From assembly GCF_036785885.1 (NCBI RefSeq), contig NC_092317.1:6946501-7010500 (forward strand): a stretch of 64,000 nucleotides of DNA, given 5' to 3'. This DNA comes from Coffea arabica. Taxonomy: Eukaryota; Streptophyta; Magnoliopsida; Gentianales; Rubiaceae. How positions within the stretch are numbered: position 1 is the first letter of the stretch; the number at the start of each line of letters is the position of its first letter. Made by a program: the position numbers and the translations under genes. Below are positions 22,371 to 34,129 of this stretch, in pieces. The notes under the pieces are model-generated. The model worked only from the letters and a program-made list of their open reading frames with translations, did no database searches and was not told the origin of the DNA.

Positions 22371-22539
22371 TAGTTCAAGAAAGATTAATTCTTTACAGAA
22401 AATTCTTTATAGAAAAGTCACGAAAAAACTTAATCTACATCAAAAGTCGGACAACATAGCATTTTGTTTGAGCAATTTAGGAATTAGGACCAAGAGATAA
22501 AGTTAACCTGCACAAACAGAGAGAGATTGAGAAATTACT

Positions 22540-23165
22540 TTCTGATAAGCCGAACAAACACTTAGAACTCTTCTAAAATGTTCAGAGGTAGCTACAAAGA
22601 GTCAAGAGAGAACTCTCTCACACACACATATGTTTTGCTGGAAAATACTTGTCTCTTTGATGAAAGAACATTTAACCCCTTTTTATAGGGTTTACAAGAC
22701 AGGAAACTGATTCAAACTAGGAGACCCTAGTGACTACTTGCAGCCTTGTGTCTTTCCAAAGTTGGCCGACAATAAAACTCCTAAAATAACTAGGAAAACC
22801 AAGACTAAACAACGTAAAATTGACTCACTAACAAAGATTACCAATCGGACTACAATATATGAACTTTATAACAAATGACTAAACTGATGTGCCCACGCCT
22901 TGTCGAACGCAAGTCTTCTGGCCAATGTCTTGATTAACCCGAATGGCATTAACACTTGAGGATTCTTCTTGAATAAGAACTTCAATCGTGTTAGAACCTT
23001 CAATTACCTCTAGAGTAGCACGAACCAAAGTGTTAAGTTGATTGGCCAGCATAGCTCACAAGCAAGTAATGAAACCAAGTTGAATTGGATCATCTTGAAC
23101 TCAACAGGCAGCTTGCACTTTCCTTTTGATTTTGAGAGTTATATTAAAGAACATAAGCTGTTGAC
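22540..23165 (-). mobile_element. LTR-like insertion (solo LTR or fragment), fossil
   Basis: Compared with copy A, foreign DNA interrupts the flank between GAGAGATTGAGAAATTA and CATCAAACTTTAAAATATG. On the minus strand it has a TATA-like CCTATAAAAAGGGG and U3/R-like composition resembling a Copia LTR. No internal genes. Family and exact ends are uncertain. Confidence 0.4.
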
Positions 23166-23349
23166 ATCAAACTTTAAAATATGTATTGGTCAAATTTAAT
23201 TTAAAATTTCTAAAAATTCAGTTATGAAACAATTCCAACCTGTGTAACAACCACCCCAACCAAAAAAAAAAGTAAAATAGTAAGTTGTGAAGCCAAAAAC
23301 TATGCACCAAGGACTAACTTCTTTGACTAAATGCAGTTCCTTGGGACGT

Positions 23350-23818
23350 ACTCCATAGTGTTGTTGGCTGAAGTGCTAAGATTTGCATGCTATTATTTAT
23401 TACTTAAAACATCACTCCAGATAATTTTAGGGCAGTGAAGATGTTAATCCTGAGTACTGCTGGCTGACCTAAAACATTATAAAATGATCCCTGAAGAAGT
23501 AGACAAAATAGTTAAAACCCACCAGTAGCTTTTGATTGGGTTTGAATGTACCTGTGTATTTAGACAATTTGATAGAATTCATTAGCTCAAAGCAATAAAA
23601 CGAAGTCAGATTCCGTCCAATCAAAAGGTGAATGGAAGCAAATATGTTTGGAAAATCAGTTTCAGGCAGCCACAGCTCCAGTGTCCTACAGTACTACGTG
23701 CAACCTGATCCTTCTGGACTGGCATTAGCTATTTATAAGCAGAAGATGGATGCCATTTTTTACATCGTCAAACGCTCAATCTTTACTTGGTTAAGTGATA
23801 AGCTAAGAAGTACCACTA
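23350..23818 (+). promoter_or_regulatory. Promoter remnant of dead KTI-4
   Basis: The blocks are still readable: GTTGGCTGAAGTGCTAAGAT (23360), TAGCTTTTGATTGGGTTTGA (23526) and CAGTTTCAGGCAGCCACAGC (23659, one C short), with a TATA-like CTATTTATAAGC near 23730. Confidence 0.6.
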
Positions 23819-24455
23819 ATGTTGAAGACATCACTACTCTTCACCACCCTTTCATGTAATATTTTCCATTTCCACAAACTTCTCCTTCTCGTCAGGTGCT
23901 GAAGCATCCGAGCCAGTGCTCGATGTAGCTGCAAAGAAGCTTCAAACTGACCTCTAATACTGCATTTTACCAGCCACTGTCAATTGCAAATTCAGAGGTG
24001 GACGGTTTACTTTATCCAGCATTTGCAATGATACTTGCCCTGTTGGTGTTTTTCAAGAAACGTCTGAGCAAAGAAATGGTATCCCCTCGAGATTTTCACC
24101 TGTGAACCTGAAAATAGGTGTCATTCGTGTCTCCACAGATTTAAACATCCAATTTTCTTATCCGTATACCTGTGGTGAATCTCCAGTTTGGAGAGTTGAT
24201 AACTATGTTTATCCATCGGATGATAGCTTTGTTAACATCGGCGGAGTTGTTGTAAATCCTAGTCATGAGACTTTAAACGGTTGGTTCAAGATTCAAAAAT
24301 TAGGCTACCATGATTACAAGCTTGTTTTTTGTTCCCACAGTATGCAGCTATTGTGAAGTAATTTGCAAAGATGTTGGCATATTATACCAGAATGGGGAAA
24401 GACGTTGTCTTTGAGGACCGATTATCCACTCGGGGTCTTATTCAAGCACGCGTAA
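23819..24455 (+). pseudogene. KTI-4, Kunitz inhibitor pseudogene
   Basis: Block B partner of KTI-2. The ATG at 23819 survives. A deletion of about 5 bp in the signal peptide (TCATGTAATATT where KTI-5 has TCATTCCTTGTAATATT) shifts the frame. A TAA replaces a tyrosine codon in the signature (ACCTCTAATACTGC). A one-base insertion before the CxxxCxxC motif (TGTTCCCACAG) and a further shift at about 24405 spoil the C-terminus. The remains of VLDVAAKKLQTDL, ICNDTCPVGVFQETSEQRNG, and the VWRVDNYVYPSDDSFVNIGG region are clear. Its 3' flank resembles that of KTI-5. It cannot make a full inhibitor. Confidence 0.92.
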
Positions 24456-25840
24456 AGATGAGATTCGACAATGTGTTAATGCTTTTGGATGCATTGCAAT
24501 ACGGTAGTCCTGTGAGTTGTGACAAAAATATGAATGATATAGTAATAAGGAAGCCTCCTCGGAAAAATGGGAGAAAACCGTGTAATAAGGAAGCATTCAA
24601 GTGTTTTTGTTGATGTAGAAGCAAGGAAAATATGTCAACTTACTCTTTTGTATTTCTTAAGTTCAATAAAAGACTATGTTGAGGAGAAAGAGGGGTTCAT
24701 CATAAGTATCTTATGTATGTCACCAATGTACAGGTGAAAGAGAAAGATCATGGCGATTGGCGAAGACGATGTTTTCAGAAAAAGTAAAACAAAGACTTCC
24801 AATGGTTTACCAAGTAAAAGAAGTTAGTTAATTTAATTAACTTTAGCATGGTTTCTGTGATAGGTGAGAAAGGACTTGGCCAACTTGAAATGGGGAAATC
24901 GAGTTCTCTGCCAGAAGGATCGCTTACTTAGGCATTGTCAAAAGGTAAGGGATGTCTGGGATTTGGCAGAAGAGGATGCTAGAAGAGCTATTGTGGAAGT
25001 CTAGGATTTGGTTAGGGATTGTTGGGGATAATTCAATAGAAAATATCTAAAAATTACAAAGCAAATAATACGAAAATATTTCAAATCGTGACTCAAGTAG
25101 AATTTAGTATGTAAAGATATTGGACAAATATCCTTTAGGATAATTTGAAAGGTGTTTGCCATTGATTCTTGCACAAAGTTAGATAAACCTACTATGGTGT
25201 ACTTTTACAAATAATTTTAATAGTAGGAAAATGATCTTCTGCAGCAAATCATTCTTGCTAGACACTTTTGCAGAGAATTCTAATAGTAGGAAAATGATCT
25301 TCTGTAACAAATTATCCCTACTAGACCTTTATAGAGTTGAGATTAAGAATGATCAAGAATTGCAACCTTCCTCCATTAGCTTGTGGCTTTCCTTGAATTG
25401 TGTTGGTCAAAAGATTCCTCAATATTAATGCAAGTATACAAACAGCTTTTGGATGTTTGGATATCATATGGCAATTAACCTTCAAAATATGAAGACATGC
25501 CAAATAAACTTGAACTAGGAGATGTTCACCGTGCGCAACGTTGTAAGTATGTCCAGGTTGAGAGGATAGCAAGCATTTATTTAAAAATAGATTTGTTGTA
25601 CAGAGAAATTATTTAGTTGACCGTGCTTGTTTTTGAATTCTTAATAGGGTTACAGAATATATATTGCAAATGTAAGCACATTTGTATTTTTTGTCCTATA
25701 ACCTTTGACGTGCACTTTGGTAGCTCGTTAGGAGTGAGTACGGGGGCATTGAGGTTAGAAAAAAGGAATGTTTGGAAGCATTCGCGTGTTGGGGAAAGAA
25801 TTTGATTTGGTAAGTGGATTTTCGTTAGTGGATGGCGGTG
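24456..25840. other. Intergenic; KTI-4 3' flank and a short tandem repeat
   Basis: 24456-24640 is KTI-type 3' flank (AATAAGGAAGCCTCC). At 25217-25270 and 25279-25328 a unit containing TAGTAGGAAAATGATCTTCT is repeated. Nothing else is recognised. Confidence 0.5.
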
Positions 25841-26260
25841 TCATAGCAGGCAATTGTATGAGAGCTGAAACACCAGACAGAGAAACATCAACTCAATGGA
25901 TACAGAACCTAGTAAAGATGCTCGATGACCACCCAAAGTAACATTGGCAGGATCAGCAAAAGAACTTTGTTTAGGAGGTGGACACTGGCTGGTTCCAGTA
26001 TTAGCACGATAGGCACTACATGGCTGATCAGAACCAGCAGAAACACGAACACCTGTGTGTATGCCTGGTGAAGCCGCTTCCTGGACATCAGCTCCGCGTT
26101 TTCTTTTTGAGAGGCGAGCTGTAGGTCCAGGACCAGAAGGAGTAAGGGCCATATTTTTTTTCTTTGCAGCATTTGCTTCCCTGCGGTGCCACAAGAGGTC
26201 ATCCTCCTTTTCCCGTGGCATTTCTACATAACGCTGCCGACGCTTGGCATTTCTATCCAT
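25841..26260 (-). CDS. Helitron-type N-terminal protein fragment (tentative)
   Basis: The minus-strand frame begins MDRNAKRRQRYVEMPREKED, then LLWHRREANAAKKKN, followed by a Pro/Ser-rich stretch. This RRQRY...MP...RRREANA pattern resembles the basic N-terminus of plant Helitron helicase (Rep/Hel) proteins. No Rep or helicase motifs follow, and the frame ends in unrelated hydrophobic sequence, so at best it is a truncated piece. No Helitron ends were found nearby. Confidence 0.35.
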   Translation of the reverse strand: MDRNAKRRQRYVEMPREKEDDLLWHRREANAAKKKNMALTPSGPGPTARLSKRKRGADVQEAASPGIHTGVRVSAGSDQPCSAYRANTGTSQCPPPKQSSFADPANVTLGGHRASLLGSVSIELMFLCLVFQLSYNCLL

Positions 26261-28389
26261 TAAGCTGGGACGGCCAAATTAAACAGTTCACCGGCTCCCC
26301 GATACAAGTCAGCAAGCAGCAAAAAAACACCACAACATCGACATGACACGAAGGCTAAGCAACACCGACAATAGCACAACACCACAAGACCGACAACACC
26401 GACAGGGTAGCAGACAAATTATGCAATCGAGGTGACCGAAACAATGCCAACAAGAAAGGAGCAGCAAAAGCTAGCAAAAAAAATAGGGTAGCTTGCAGGG
26501 GGAAAAAAGGAATAGGCTAAACAAATTGGGCAAAAAGATTGAATGAGCATGGAGGTCAAGCTGAAAAACTTACACAGGTTGAAGAGCAGAGAGTACGTAC
26601 AACTCCAGGAGACACAGCACACAATCTGCATGCAAGAAAGGAAAGAAGCACACAAAATGCGGCATCAGTGCGAAACAGAGGAAAAAGAATCCAACATCTA
26701 CATATAAACTTCGAGCGTAGAACAGCCAATATAAATGTAAAAGACATAAGTACGATTTCTTAGCTCAACTGGGAAAAAAAGCACAAATAATATAAACAGC
26801 AAGGACTCATCGATGAAAGCGAGTTTCAGTGGAAAAAGGCATGACATTTTCTGTAAGAGGCAAAACCCAGCGGGAAATAACAAAGAACAATTGAAGGAAC
26901 AAGTTGACAAACACAATGCACACTATACAACCACCTAAGCAGCCGACATAGAGCTAACGAAAACCATTTAAACAGCAGACGCCATGGCAAAGCAATATAG
27001 TAATAGAAACCAAGCTTGCTAATGAAAAATGCTAACCAGCAAACAAGTCAAACCGAATGCAGATTGGTAGAAGAATGGGCTGATTAAGATCAAAACCTGG
27101 ATTAGCACGAAATAAGAAATAAAAGATGATAAAAGAAGGCTAAAGCGGAAAATAACGAACACCTCTTCCAGCCAACAGCAACAGGGAGTATATCGACACT
27201 GATGCTAACAGTCCAAAAAGTGTAGGAAAACCAGGGAAGGCCAAGAAACAGGCGAAAAGTGAGCCGCTGGAGAGGAATGTATAAGGGTAGAAGGTTGCAT
27301 GAGGATACGAATGAAAATGGTACGTTCCATCCCTATGCAAGACGAAAAGGTGGGCAGAGGAGCTTCATGAAAAGACGCAAAGAGTGCTCGTGCGCCACAA
27401 ATTCGAGGAATCATCAAGGCGGCTGAAGGCAGAATAGCCAACGAACGTATAGCTGGCTGTGTACCCGAAGGAAGCACTAATAACTCAATTAAGTTCAGGC
27501 AACTCGTTAGCTACTCTTAATAGGAAGCTAATCATCATTACCCTACTTTTAACAGCTCCATAAAAAGCATCATGCCTTTCGATAAGGCTGGCGGTAATTC
27601 ATTTAAGTTCTGGCATCTCGTTATCTACTTTTAATAGGAAGCTAATCATCATTACCCAGCTTTTAACAGCTCCATAAAAAGCATCGTGGCTTTCTATAAG
27701 GTCATCAGTAAAGACACAATAATTGCCGTAAGGTTCCAAGGACAAAAAACGGTTGATGGTTTTTTTTTGTTCCAAGAAACAAGAAAAGAACAAGGGACGC
27801 ATATGCCATCTCATGGGCTACTCTCACAACCCACACGTGAGAAAGACATGGAGGACGACTATGCTTTGGCACCCTCTTCCCAGTTTATATACATTCTTTA
27901 AACAACTTCTGACCATTGCAGGAGCCAGACAATGATGAGTCTTATGTCGGATTCAAAATTGGCCCCCAACATACAAATGATCAAATTTTGAAAAATATCT
28001 AACCAGGATGTCTTCCTATCAAATATCTTTGTCATGCTGCGTACCCAAAATGTAATCCCGCCACACCCTAAACAAAGTTAAAGGCATAAGGAAAACAAAT
28101 TTCCAAACCAACTACATTAACTTTTATATTAGCTTCCTAAATCTGCAAATATTAAATCATTCATAATAGCAATTCTACATCTTCCAAAATAAAAAATAAA
28201 ATCAAACCTTATACAATATATACAATATTCAAATTCTATCATAAAGTATCTTATATAGAAGTGCAAAAGTTATTCTTTAATCAAAAGCCATCTCCATCTC
28301 TACTACCACCCCTATGAGCTATCAAGATCCACCTCAATGAACTCATCATTAACTATACAATAACAACAAAGGGGTGAGCAAAAATATTA
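26261..28389. other. Gene-poor stretch with a tandem repeat
   Basis: Less AT-rich DNA with many short frames but no recognised protein. A 114-bp unit (AGGAAGCTAATCATCATTAC and flanks) is repeated at 27491-27604 and 27605-27715. It may be the 5' body of the Helitron-like element. Confidence 0.4.
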
Positions 28390-28650
28390 CTCCTTCCGTC
28401 TCATTTATTTAGTCATGTTTGGAGAATCCAACTTTTTAATAATAGTGGTTTGATTGTGATGTTTATGTTTCTTTTTCCAATTTTACCGCTACAAATTCAA
28501 ATTTTAAATTTAATCAGTAACATGCACACGATTAAAAAGAAGGGTTATATTGGAAAGAGAATTTAAAAGATATTTTGACTTTTCTAACATGACAATTGTT
28601 TTGGAACATCCCAAAATGAAAGTATGACACTTTCAATGAGACGGAGGGAG
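28390..28650. mobile_element. Stowaway MITE (Tc1/mariner)
   Basis: CTCCTTCCGTCTCATTTA at the left and its reverse ATGAGACGGAGGGAG at the right, flanked by TA on both sides (28388-28389 and 28651-28652). At 261 bp it is the typical size of Stowaway elements. No coding capacity. Confidence 0.9.
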
Positions 28651-28652
28651 TA

Positions 28653-30180
28653 CTTGATAAGTAATGCATGTATTTTATTTATTGGCTTGATCATGTTATA
28701 TACATAATACATTTCTAACACCATTAACTTATGCATATAACCTTATAAGAACATGGTCATTATAAACATTTCAATGGCATATAAAGAAGCTTCAACCATA
28801 AGATAACAATTGATCCTGGATATCCAGTTGTTAAGTTAACAGGTTAACAGGGTTCATAGTGCTAACAACCACGGGATTAGCCCATTTCATATTGCTAACT
28901 ACAACACGGTTAACCTATTTTATATACTAACTACATGTGAGGAACTAATCATGTCAAAAGTTGCTTATATAAGAACTCAATAAATATAGCATTTCATCTC
29001 ACAAATGACCATAGTAAAAGTAATAACAAATATCACAAATTATGCATGCTCATGCCACTTTAGCAATTAAACAAGTAACTTTCAAAAATCATCTTTCAAA
29101 AGATAAAGAATACATGCACCACTTACCTTGGTTCAACGAATACCCACGCTAGTTCAAGTTATCAGAATAATAGCTACCTGACTCATCTAGACATAATAAT
29201 AATAAAATACTCAATTACAACCTTAAAGATACCAATCTACTCCAAATTATCATAAAAAGGAGTCTAATACTATCTTAACCACTAATTCCTAACAAAAGAT
29301 AATTTCCTCATCAAAGCAGAATATAAAGGTTAACTTTAAAGGGTCACTAACTTTCAAAAAGATAGAAACAGGGTGAGATATTTATACAAAGTTAAAGCCC
29401 TCAAAATCTAGTTTCCAACACAACACATAACACACAGCACCTAAATCTGAATTTCTACATCAAGTTATGGCCAAAACACTGAAATATATCTACAAAAAAT
29501 TGAATCTGTCAGTATTTTTGAGCAATCTAACCATGAATTTTCAACACATTTTCAAGGCAAAAAACAAGTTCCAAATTCGATATTCAAGTTCTATTTCCAT
29601 CTTAAGTCATCTTCCAACCTCCATAGTTGTCAAAAATCAACAAATTTCAGCTTCCAAAATCATGTAAATGCATAAATACTATTAAAAATGAAGTACTAGC
29701 ACAAGTCATTCATTTCCCTCAACATTTCTCCTTTTCATATTCATGATGACCCTATATCCACATGAAAATAGGGAACAAACAAACTCTATACACCATAACC
29801 ATGGAAGCTAACTAAGGATTTGAATCAAATACCATCCAATCACCACAATCAAAGAAAAACTACGATCATGTAAAATACCTTGATTAGTTGGCAAAGTAGA
29901 ATCTCCTAACTCCTCACTCATTGTTTGTGTTTGATTTGTCAAGAATCCTCCTTGATTATAAGAAAAAAAGAGAGAAATAAGAAAAGGTTTTGTTGGAAAA
30001 AAGAAGAAAGAAATGAAATGAAGAAGATGAAGAAATTTTGGTAAAAATGAATAGTGAAATCCCACTACAACTTTTATTCTTTCAAACTTCATTTATTAAC
30101 ACATTAGTCACTCAACTTTAGATCTTTCACTTTTCACCATAATTGTATTTCTTTGCATAAAATCCTCTACAAGACACTTG
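28653..30180. other. Intergenic, no gene seen
   Basis: AT-rich sequence with no coherent coding or RNA signal on either strand. Confidence 0.5.
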
Positions 30181-30184
30181 GGTA

Positions 30185-31361
30185 TCACAATCTTGGTGTT
30201 CCCCTCATAAGTGGTAGACTGACAGCCAGTGATTGTAGGCCTTCGGTTGAAAAGATTACGAACCGGAGTTAAATCCTGGTCCAATAAATTGCTTTCTTAT
30301 GCTGGACGTATCCAATTAGTACGCTCTGTTTTGTTCTCAATGCAGGTGTACTGGTCAAATATCTTTATTCTCCCAAAGAAAGTTATTAAACAAGTGGAAA
30401 GCATCTTGAGATCCTTCCTTTGGAAAGGTACCAAACTCAAACAATCTGGTGCTAAAGTGGCATGAAAGGATATTTGTGTCCCTAAATCTGAATGTTGGTT
30501 GGGAATAAAGCTATTAGAAGAATGGAATAAAACTGCAATATCCAAGCTGATTTGGAGCATTCTAAGTAGAAACACAACTTCTAGTTGGGTACAGTGGGTT
30601 TATTCTCATCTTCTCAAAGGTAAAAGTCTGTAAATTGTTCAAATTCCAGGTAATTGTTCCTGGACTTGGTGGAAAATTCTCAAATTAAGAGACACTGTGA
30701 GAAGTCATTTCTTTCATGTGATTTGAGATGGACGAACAACTTCTCTATGGTATGATAATTGGTTACTTGGCGGTACAATTTTTTCCTCTAGAAGTGATAT
30801 TATTCGTTTATCAGGCCTATTCAATGATGCTTTGGTTAGTGAAATTATTGAGGATGAAGATTGGAGATGGCCTATTTGCAGCAGAAGGCATAATAATAAT
30901 TTGCAGAATTTGGTCTCCACCATGCCTACTGGTATGAAGCCTAATCTCAATATGGGGGATAAAATTCTATGGGATAATCATCATTTCTCTATCTTATTTG
31001 CTTGGGGAACTATTCGGACAAAGCATCCTATTATTCCTTGGGGTGAAGTTATTTGGAATGATACTTTGCCAAGGCATGCTTTCATTCTATGGTTGGCAAT
31101 GCAGCATAAATTGTCGACTCAAGATCGATTGTTTTCTTGGAGCTTAATGTCAAGAATGAGTTATGTCTTTAGTAGATTAACGATTGAAGATCATACTCAT
31201 TTTTTGATTGTACCTTCACAAATGGCATTTGGATGTCATTTCACTCTAAATGTTCTATACAGTGGCCTCTTGTTAGTTGGGAGAAATTGATTATTTGGGT
31301 TGGAAATAATCTGAAAGGTAAATCTCTAGTCAAAATTCAATGTTGCGTTCTCCTAGCATAG
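30185..31361 (+). mobile_element. LINE (L1-type) 3' half, first piece
   Basis: Degenerate reverse-transcriptase tail and zinc-binding region: LGVPLISGRLTASDCRP, KSWSNKLLSYAGRIQLVRSV, then KKVIKQVESILRSFLWKG, then the zf-RVT part LPRHAFILWLAMQHKLSTQD. The copy is 5'-truncated and has several stops and frame shifts (for example TGA after KVA at about 30464 and TAA at about 30631). It is interrupted at 31361 by the LTR fossil and resumes at 44545. Confidence 0.85.
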
Positions 31362-33038
31362 TGACAGGTTGTCGAAGCCTGTGCAATAATAAAAATAAAC
31401 CTAATTGCCAGTTAAAGTAACCAAAACTCGATTCTAAGTACTGGAGCAGGAACTCTAGATGTGCAATGGGTTACTTGATTCACCTTGTTCTCGAAGAGTT
31501 TGCTTGATCCGATATACCCGAATGGGATGGCTTTTTTTTCACAAATAATTATGAATTTGTAGATAGAGCAAGTAGGATCGTATCCTCAGGGACTGGGGAT
31601 ATTTGTCTCTTAAGAAATCCAAAGTAACACAGGGGGTGTTTTTGTATAAACGATGACAATCAAAGAAATTCAAATAAAAATAAAAATAAATAGCTAACTA
31701 AAAATTAAATGACAATTCACTAAAATTAGAGTAACAATAATTGAAGGTCTAGCCAAGAAATAACTTCAGCAATGGTTTACCTAATTGATCATCGATGCAC
31801 AAGCAATTCCAGTTATTTATTAATAAATAGGTTATAACTGTCAAACAAGCGTTGACAGTCAACCCCTTCTTACTATGTCGGTAATTAAGGTACGCCCGTT
31901 AACCACTACTCTAATTTAGAAATAATCCTAGGTACGCATGTAAGATTTAATTCCCCAATTGTCTTACGTATTAGAGGAGCCCTATTCTAACCAAATAACA
32001 CACTACCAGGGTTATTTTGAATTAGCCCGCGTATCCCGCTAACACAAATCTAATCATGCCAGTTGTCACTAATTCAAGACAATTAAACAATTATGGATTT
32101 AATTCCCTAATTGATAATAGATTATCAAATTAACTAATTATCCGGATCCAAGACAATCAATTAATTAAATAATCATAAGTACTGCAATCAAGGAATATGC
32201 GAATACCAATAAATAAAAGAAAAAGATAAAATTAAATTGATCTCACAATTTTTAGGCGAACCAAAGCCTCTGTTGTTCGCTGACTAGAGTGAGAGAATTA
32301 GTTCATGTTTGATGCGAAAAATCCATGCAAAACTAAAGAGAAAGCCGCGGCCATTGTCTCGAAAATTTGGAGAATTCAATTCGCTCCAATCAAGAAAAGA
32401 TAGCAAAGTTACAAAAGGTGATCCCTTGTTTCACTTCAGATGACATACGAAGAAGGAAAAGAAATTACTAAGAGCTAAAAGGAAGAAAAGTCAAAGCTCT
32501 CCTAATTGCCCTAACATGCGCAGGAGAGGTCCTACAACCAAGCACCAAAGGAAAAAGCAAAAGCTAAAAAAAAATCCCAAGTAGTCCTAATCCTCTGCAA
32601 TCTTTAGTTTCTATTTAATGCCTCCTCTCCTCTACTGTGCAGCAGCCCAGCCTCTAAAATCGAAGACTCCAGCTTCCTCTTTTTTTTTTCTTGCTGTCTT
32701 CGGCCAAATTACCAAAAAGGGCTTGCGTCTCTTTTTTTTTCTTGCTGTCTTCGGCCAAATTACCAAAAAGGGCTTGCGTCTCTTTTTTTTTCTTGCTGTC
32801 TTCGGCCAAATTACCAAAAAGGGCTTGCGTCTCCTTGTTCCAAAAATGCCCCTAAATGCCTGCTATTTGAACTCTTTCCGGATGACTGTCAAATTTGCAT
32901 TGGTTGTGGTATTTTCATTCTACTCCCTGAAATAAATGTAAATTACGAAAAGTGAGTAGAATTTAATAATTAATCCACATCGGGTCAGGTAATAGGGGAA
33001 ATTAATAATAAAATAAATGATAAAATCGCAACCTATCA
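31362..33038 (-). repeat. 3' LTR of the Athila fossil (left on the + strand)
   Basis: About 1,677 bp, starting TGACAGG and ending CCTATCA on the plus strand. It is about 110 bp longer than its partner because a 51-bp unit (TTGCTGTCTTCGGCCAAATT) is present three times at 32677-32833. Confidence 0.92.
32677..32833. repeat. Three-copy 51-bp tandem repeat inside one LTR
   Basis: Three units of a T run plus CTTGCTGTCTTCGGCCAAAT and AAAAAGGGCTTGCGT. The partner LTR has one unit (about 44288-44340), so the array changed after insertion. Confidence 0.9.
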
Positions 33039-33055
33039 ATTCCCCCCACACCTAA
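33039..33055 (-). other. Polypurine tract of the Athila fossil
   Basis: On the minus strand, GGTGTGGGGGGAAT abuts the left LTR, the expected plus-strand priming site. Confidence 0.75.
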
Positions 33056-34129
33056 ACCATGCTTGCTCTCAAGTATAAGAATAGTAAACATACACCAAAA
33101 TTTGACAATGGCTATTGCTCTAGCTACCATATTGCCACGATACCAAGGAAAACCATATATCAAGCATTAGTGATCAAAATTCGAGAAACATCACCTCGAT
33201 TAGCTTCTAAACCACAAACTCCTTCAATTCCAAGTTAATTAATCTAAGAAAAAAGAATGGCGCACAACATTTATCAGCAAATAGTCCAAATATTAACCAA
33301 AATCTCCGCATTAAATCCATAAGTCGGCAAGCTGACCTCTATCACACACTAACACAGCCTAAACTTTTTTCACGTTTTCTATTATTTATTTTTCCCCTTT
33401 TTTCTTTATTTCTCCTTTTTTTTTAGATAGCACAAAAGACTTAGTCTCTAGCCATTGGAGCCTTTTGATGCGAACTCCAACATTTTTCAGATGAAGGAGC
33501 TCGGTTACTCAGCTCCTATCGCTATACGATCACATACTCATAGAAATTACTACTTTTTGACGCGAGAATCGACACTTTAGGTGAAAACCCCCGGTTACTC
33601 AGTAGTAACTAAAAGCGGAGTACAGTCAATTTTATTCATAGTCAAATAATCACAATAACGCAAAATAACACCACTAAAAATAAAAATAGGAACAGTTAGC
33701 CTCATTATTGTCAAACATGAAGAATTAGAGTCAATATTGGACCTATTCACATGAAAATGCCAACAGTCATTCCCTATGTCTAGAAAAGTTAACAAAAAAA
33801 TCAAAAGAGTCAAGCAGTCACCGATATTCACCAAAGAGATATTTTGGAGTCAACCACGGTAACTTGATACACTTTTATTATTAAAACTTGGTAAGAGTAG
33901 ATTTAAAGTCAATAACCCAACATCAAACCTTAGTATTCACATGAGAGCTAAGCACCAAAAAAAAATGAAAGAAAATGAATGAAAGATAGACAAATAATGA
34001 ACTAGAAATAAAGGAAAAACACCTAAAAACTAGCATCCCAACTAATCCTTCCCATACCTAAACGATACATTGCCCTCAATGTAGCAAATAAATATCAAAA
34101 GTAGGAAAGAGGGCAACAACACTTCCGTG

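Larger units (their letters stand above)
17140..24455. repeat. Segmental duplication, copy B (carries KTI-3 and dead KTI-4)
   Basis: Collinear with copy A (4556-9172) but longer, because about 2.1 kb of extra DNA lies at 20254-22378 and about 0.6 kb at 22540-23165. Small deletions also separate the copies, for example a stretch of copy A near 5015-5050 is missing at about 17575. Edges are approximate. Confidence 0.85.

Noticed and set aside
24371-24613. 80-residue frame overlapping the end of KTI-4
   Set aside because: It is the shifted frame of the pseudogene's last codons plus its 3' flank.
32618-32935. Frame with repeated FFFLAVFGQITKKGLRL
   Set aside because: Translation of the 51-bp LTR tandem repeat; not a protein gene.
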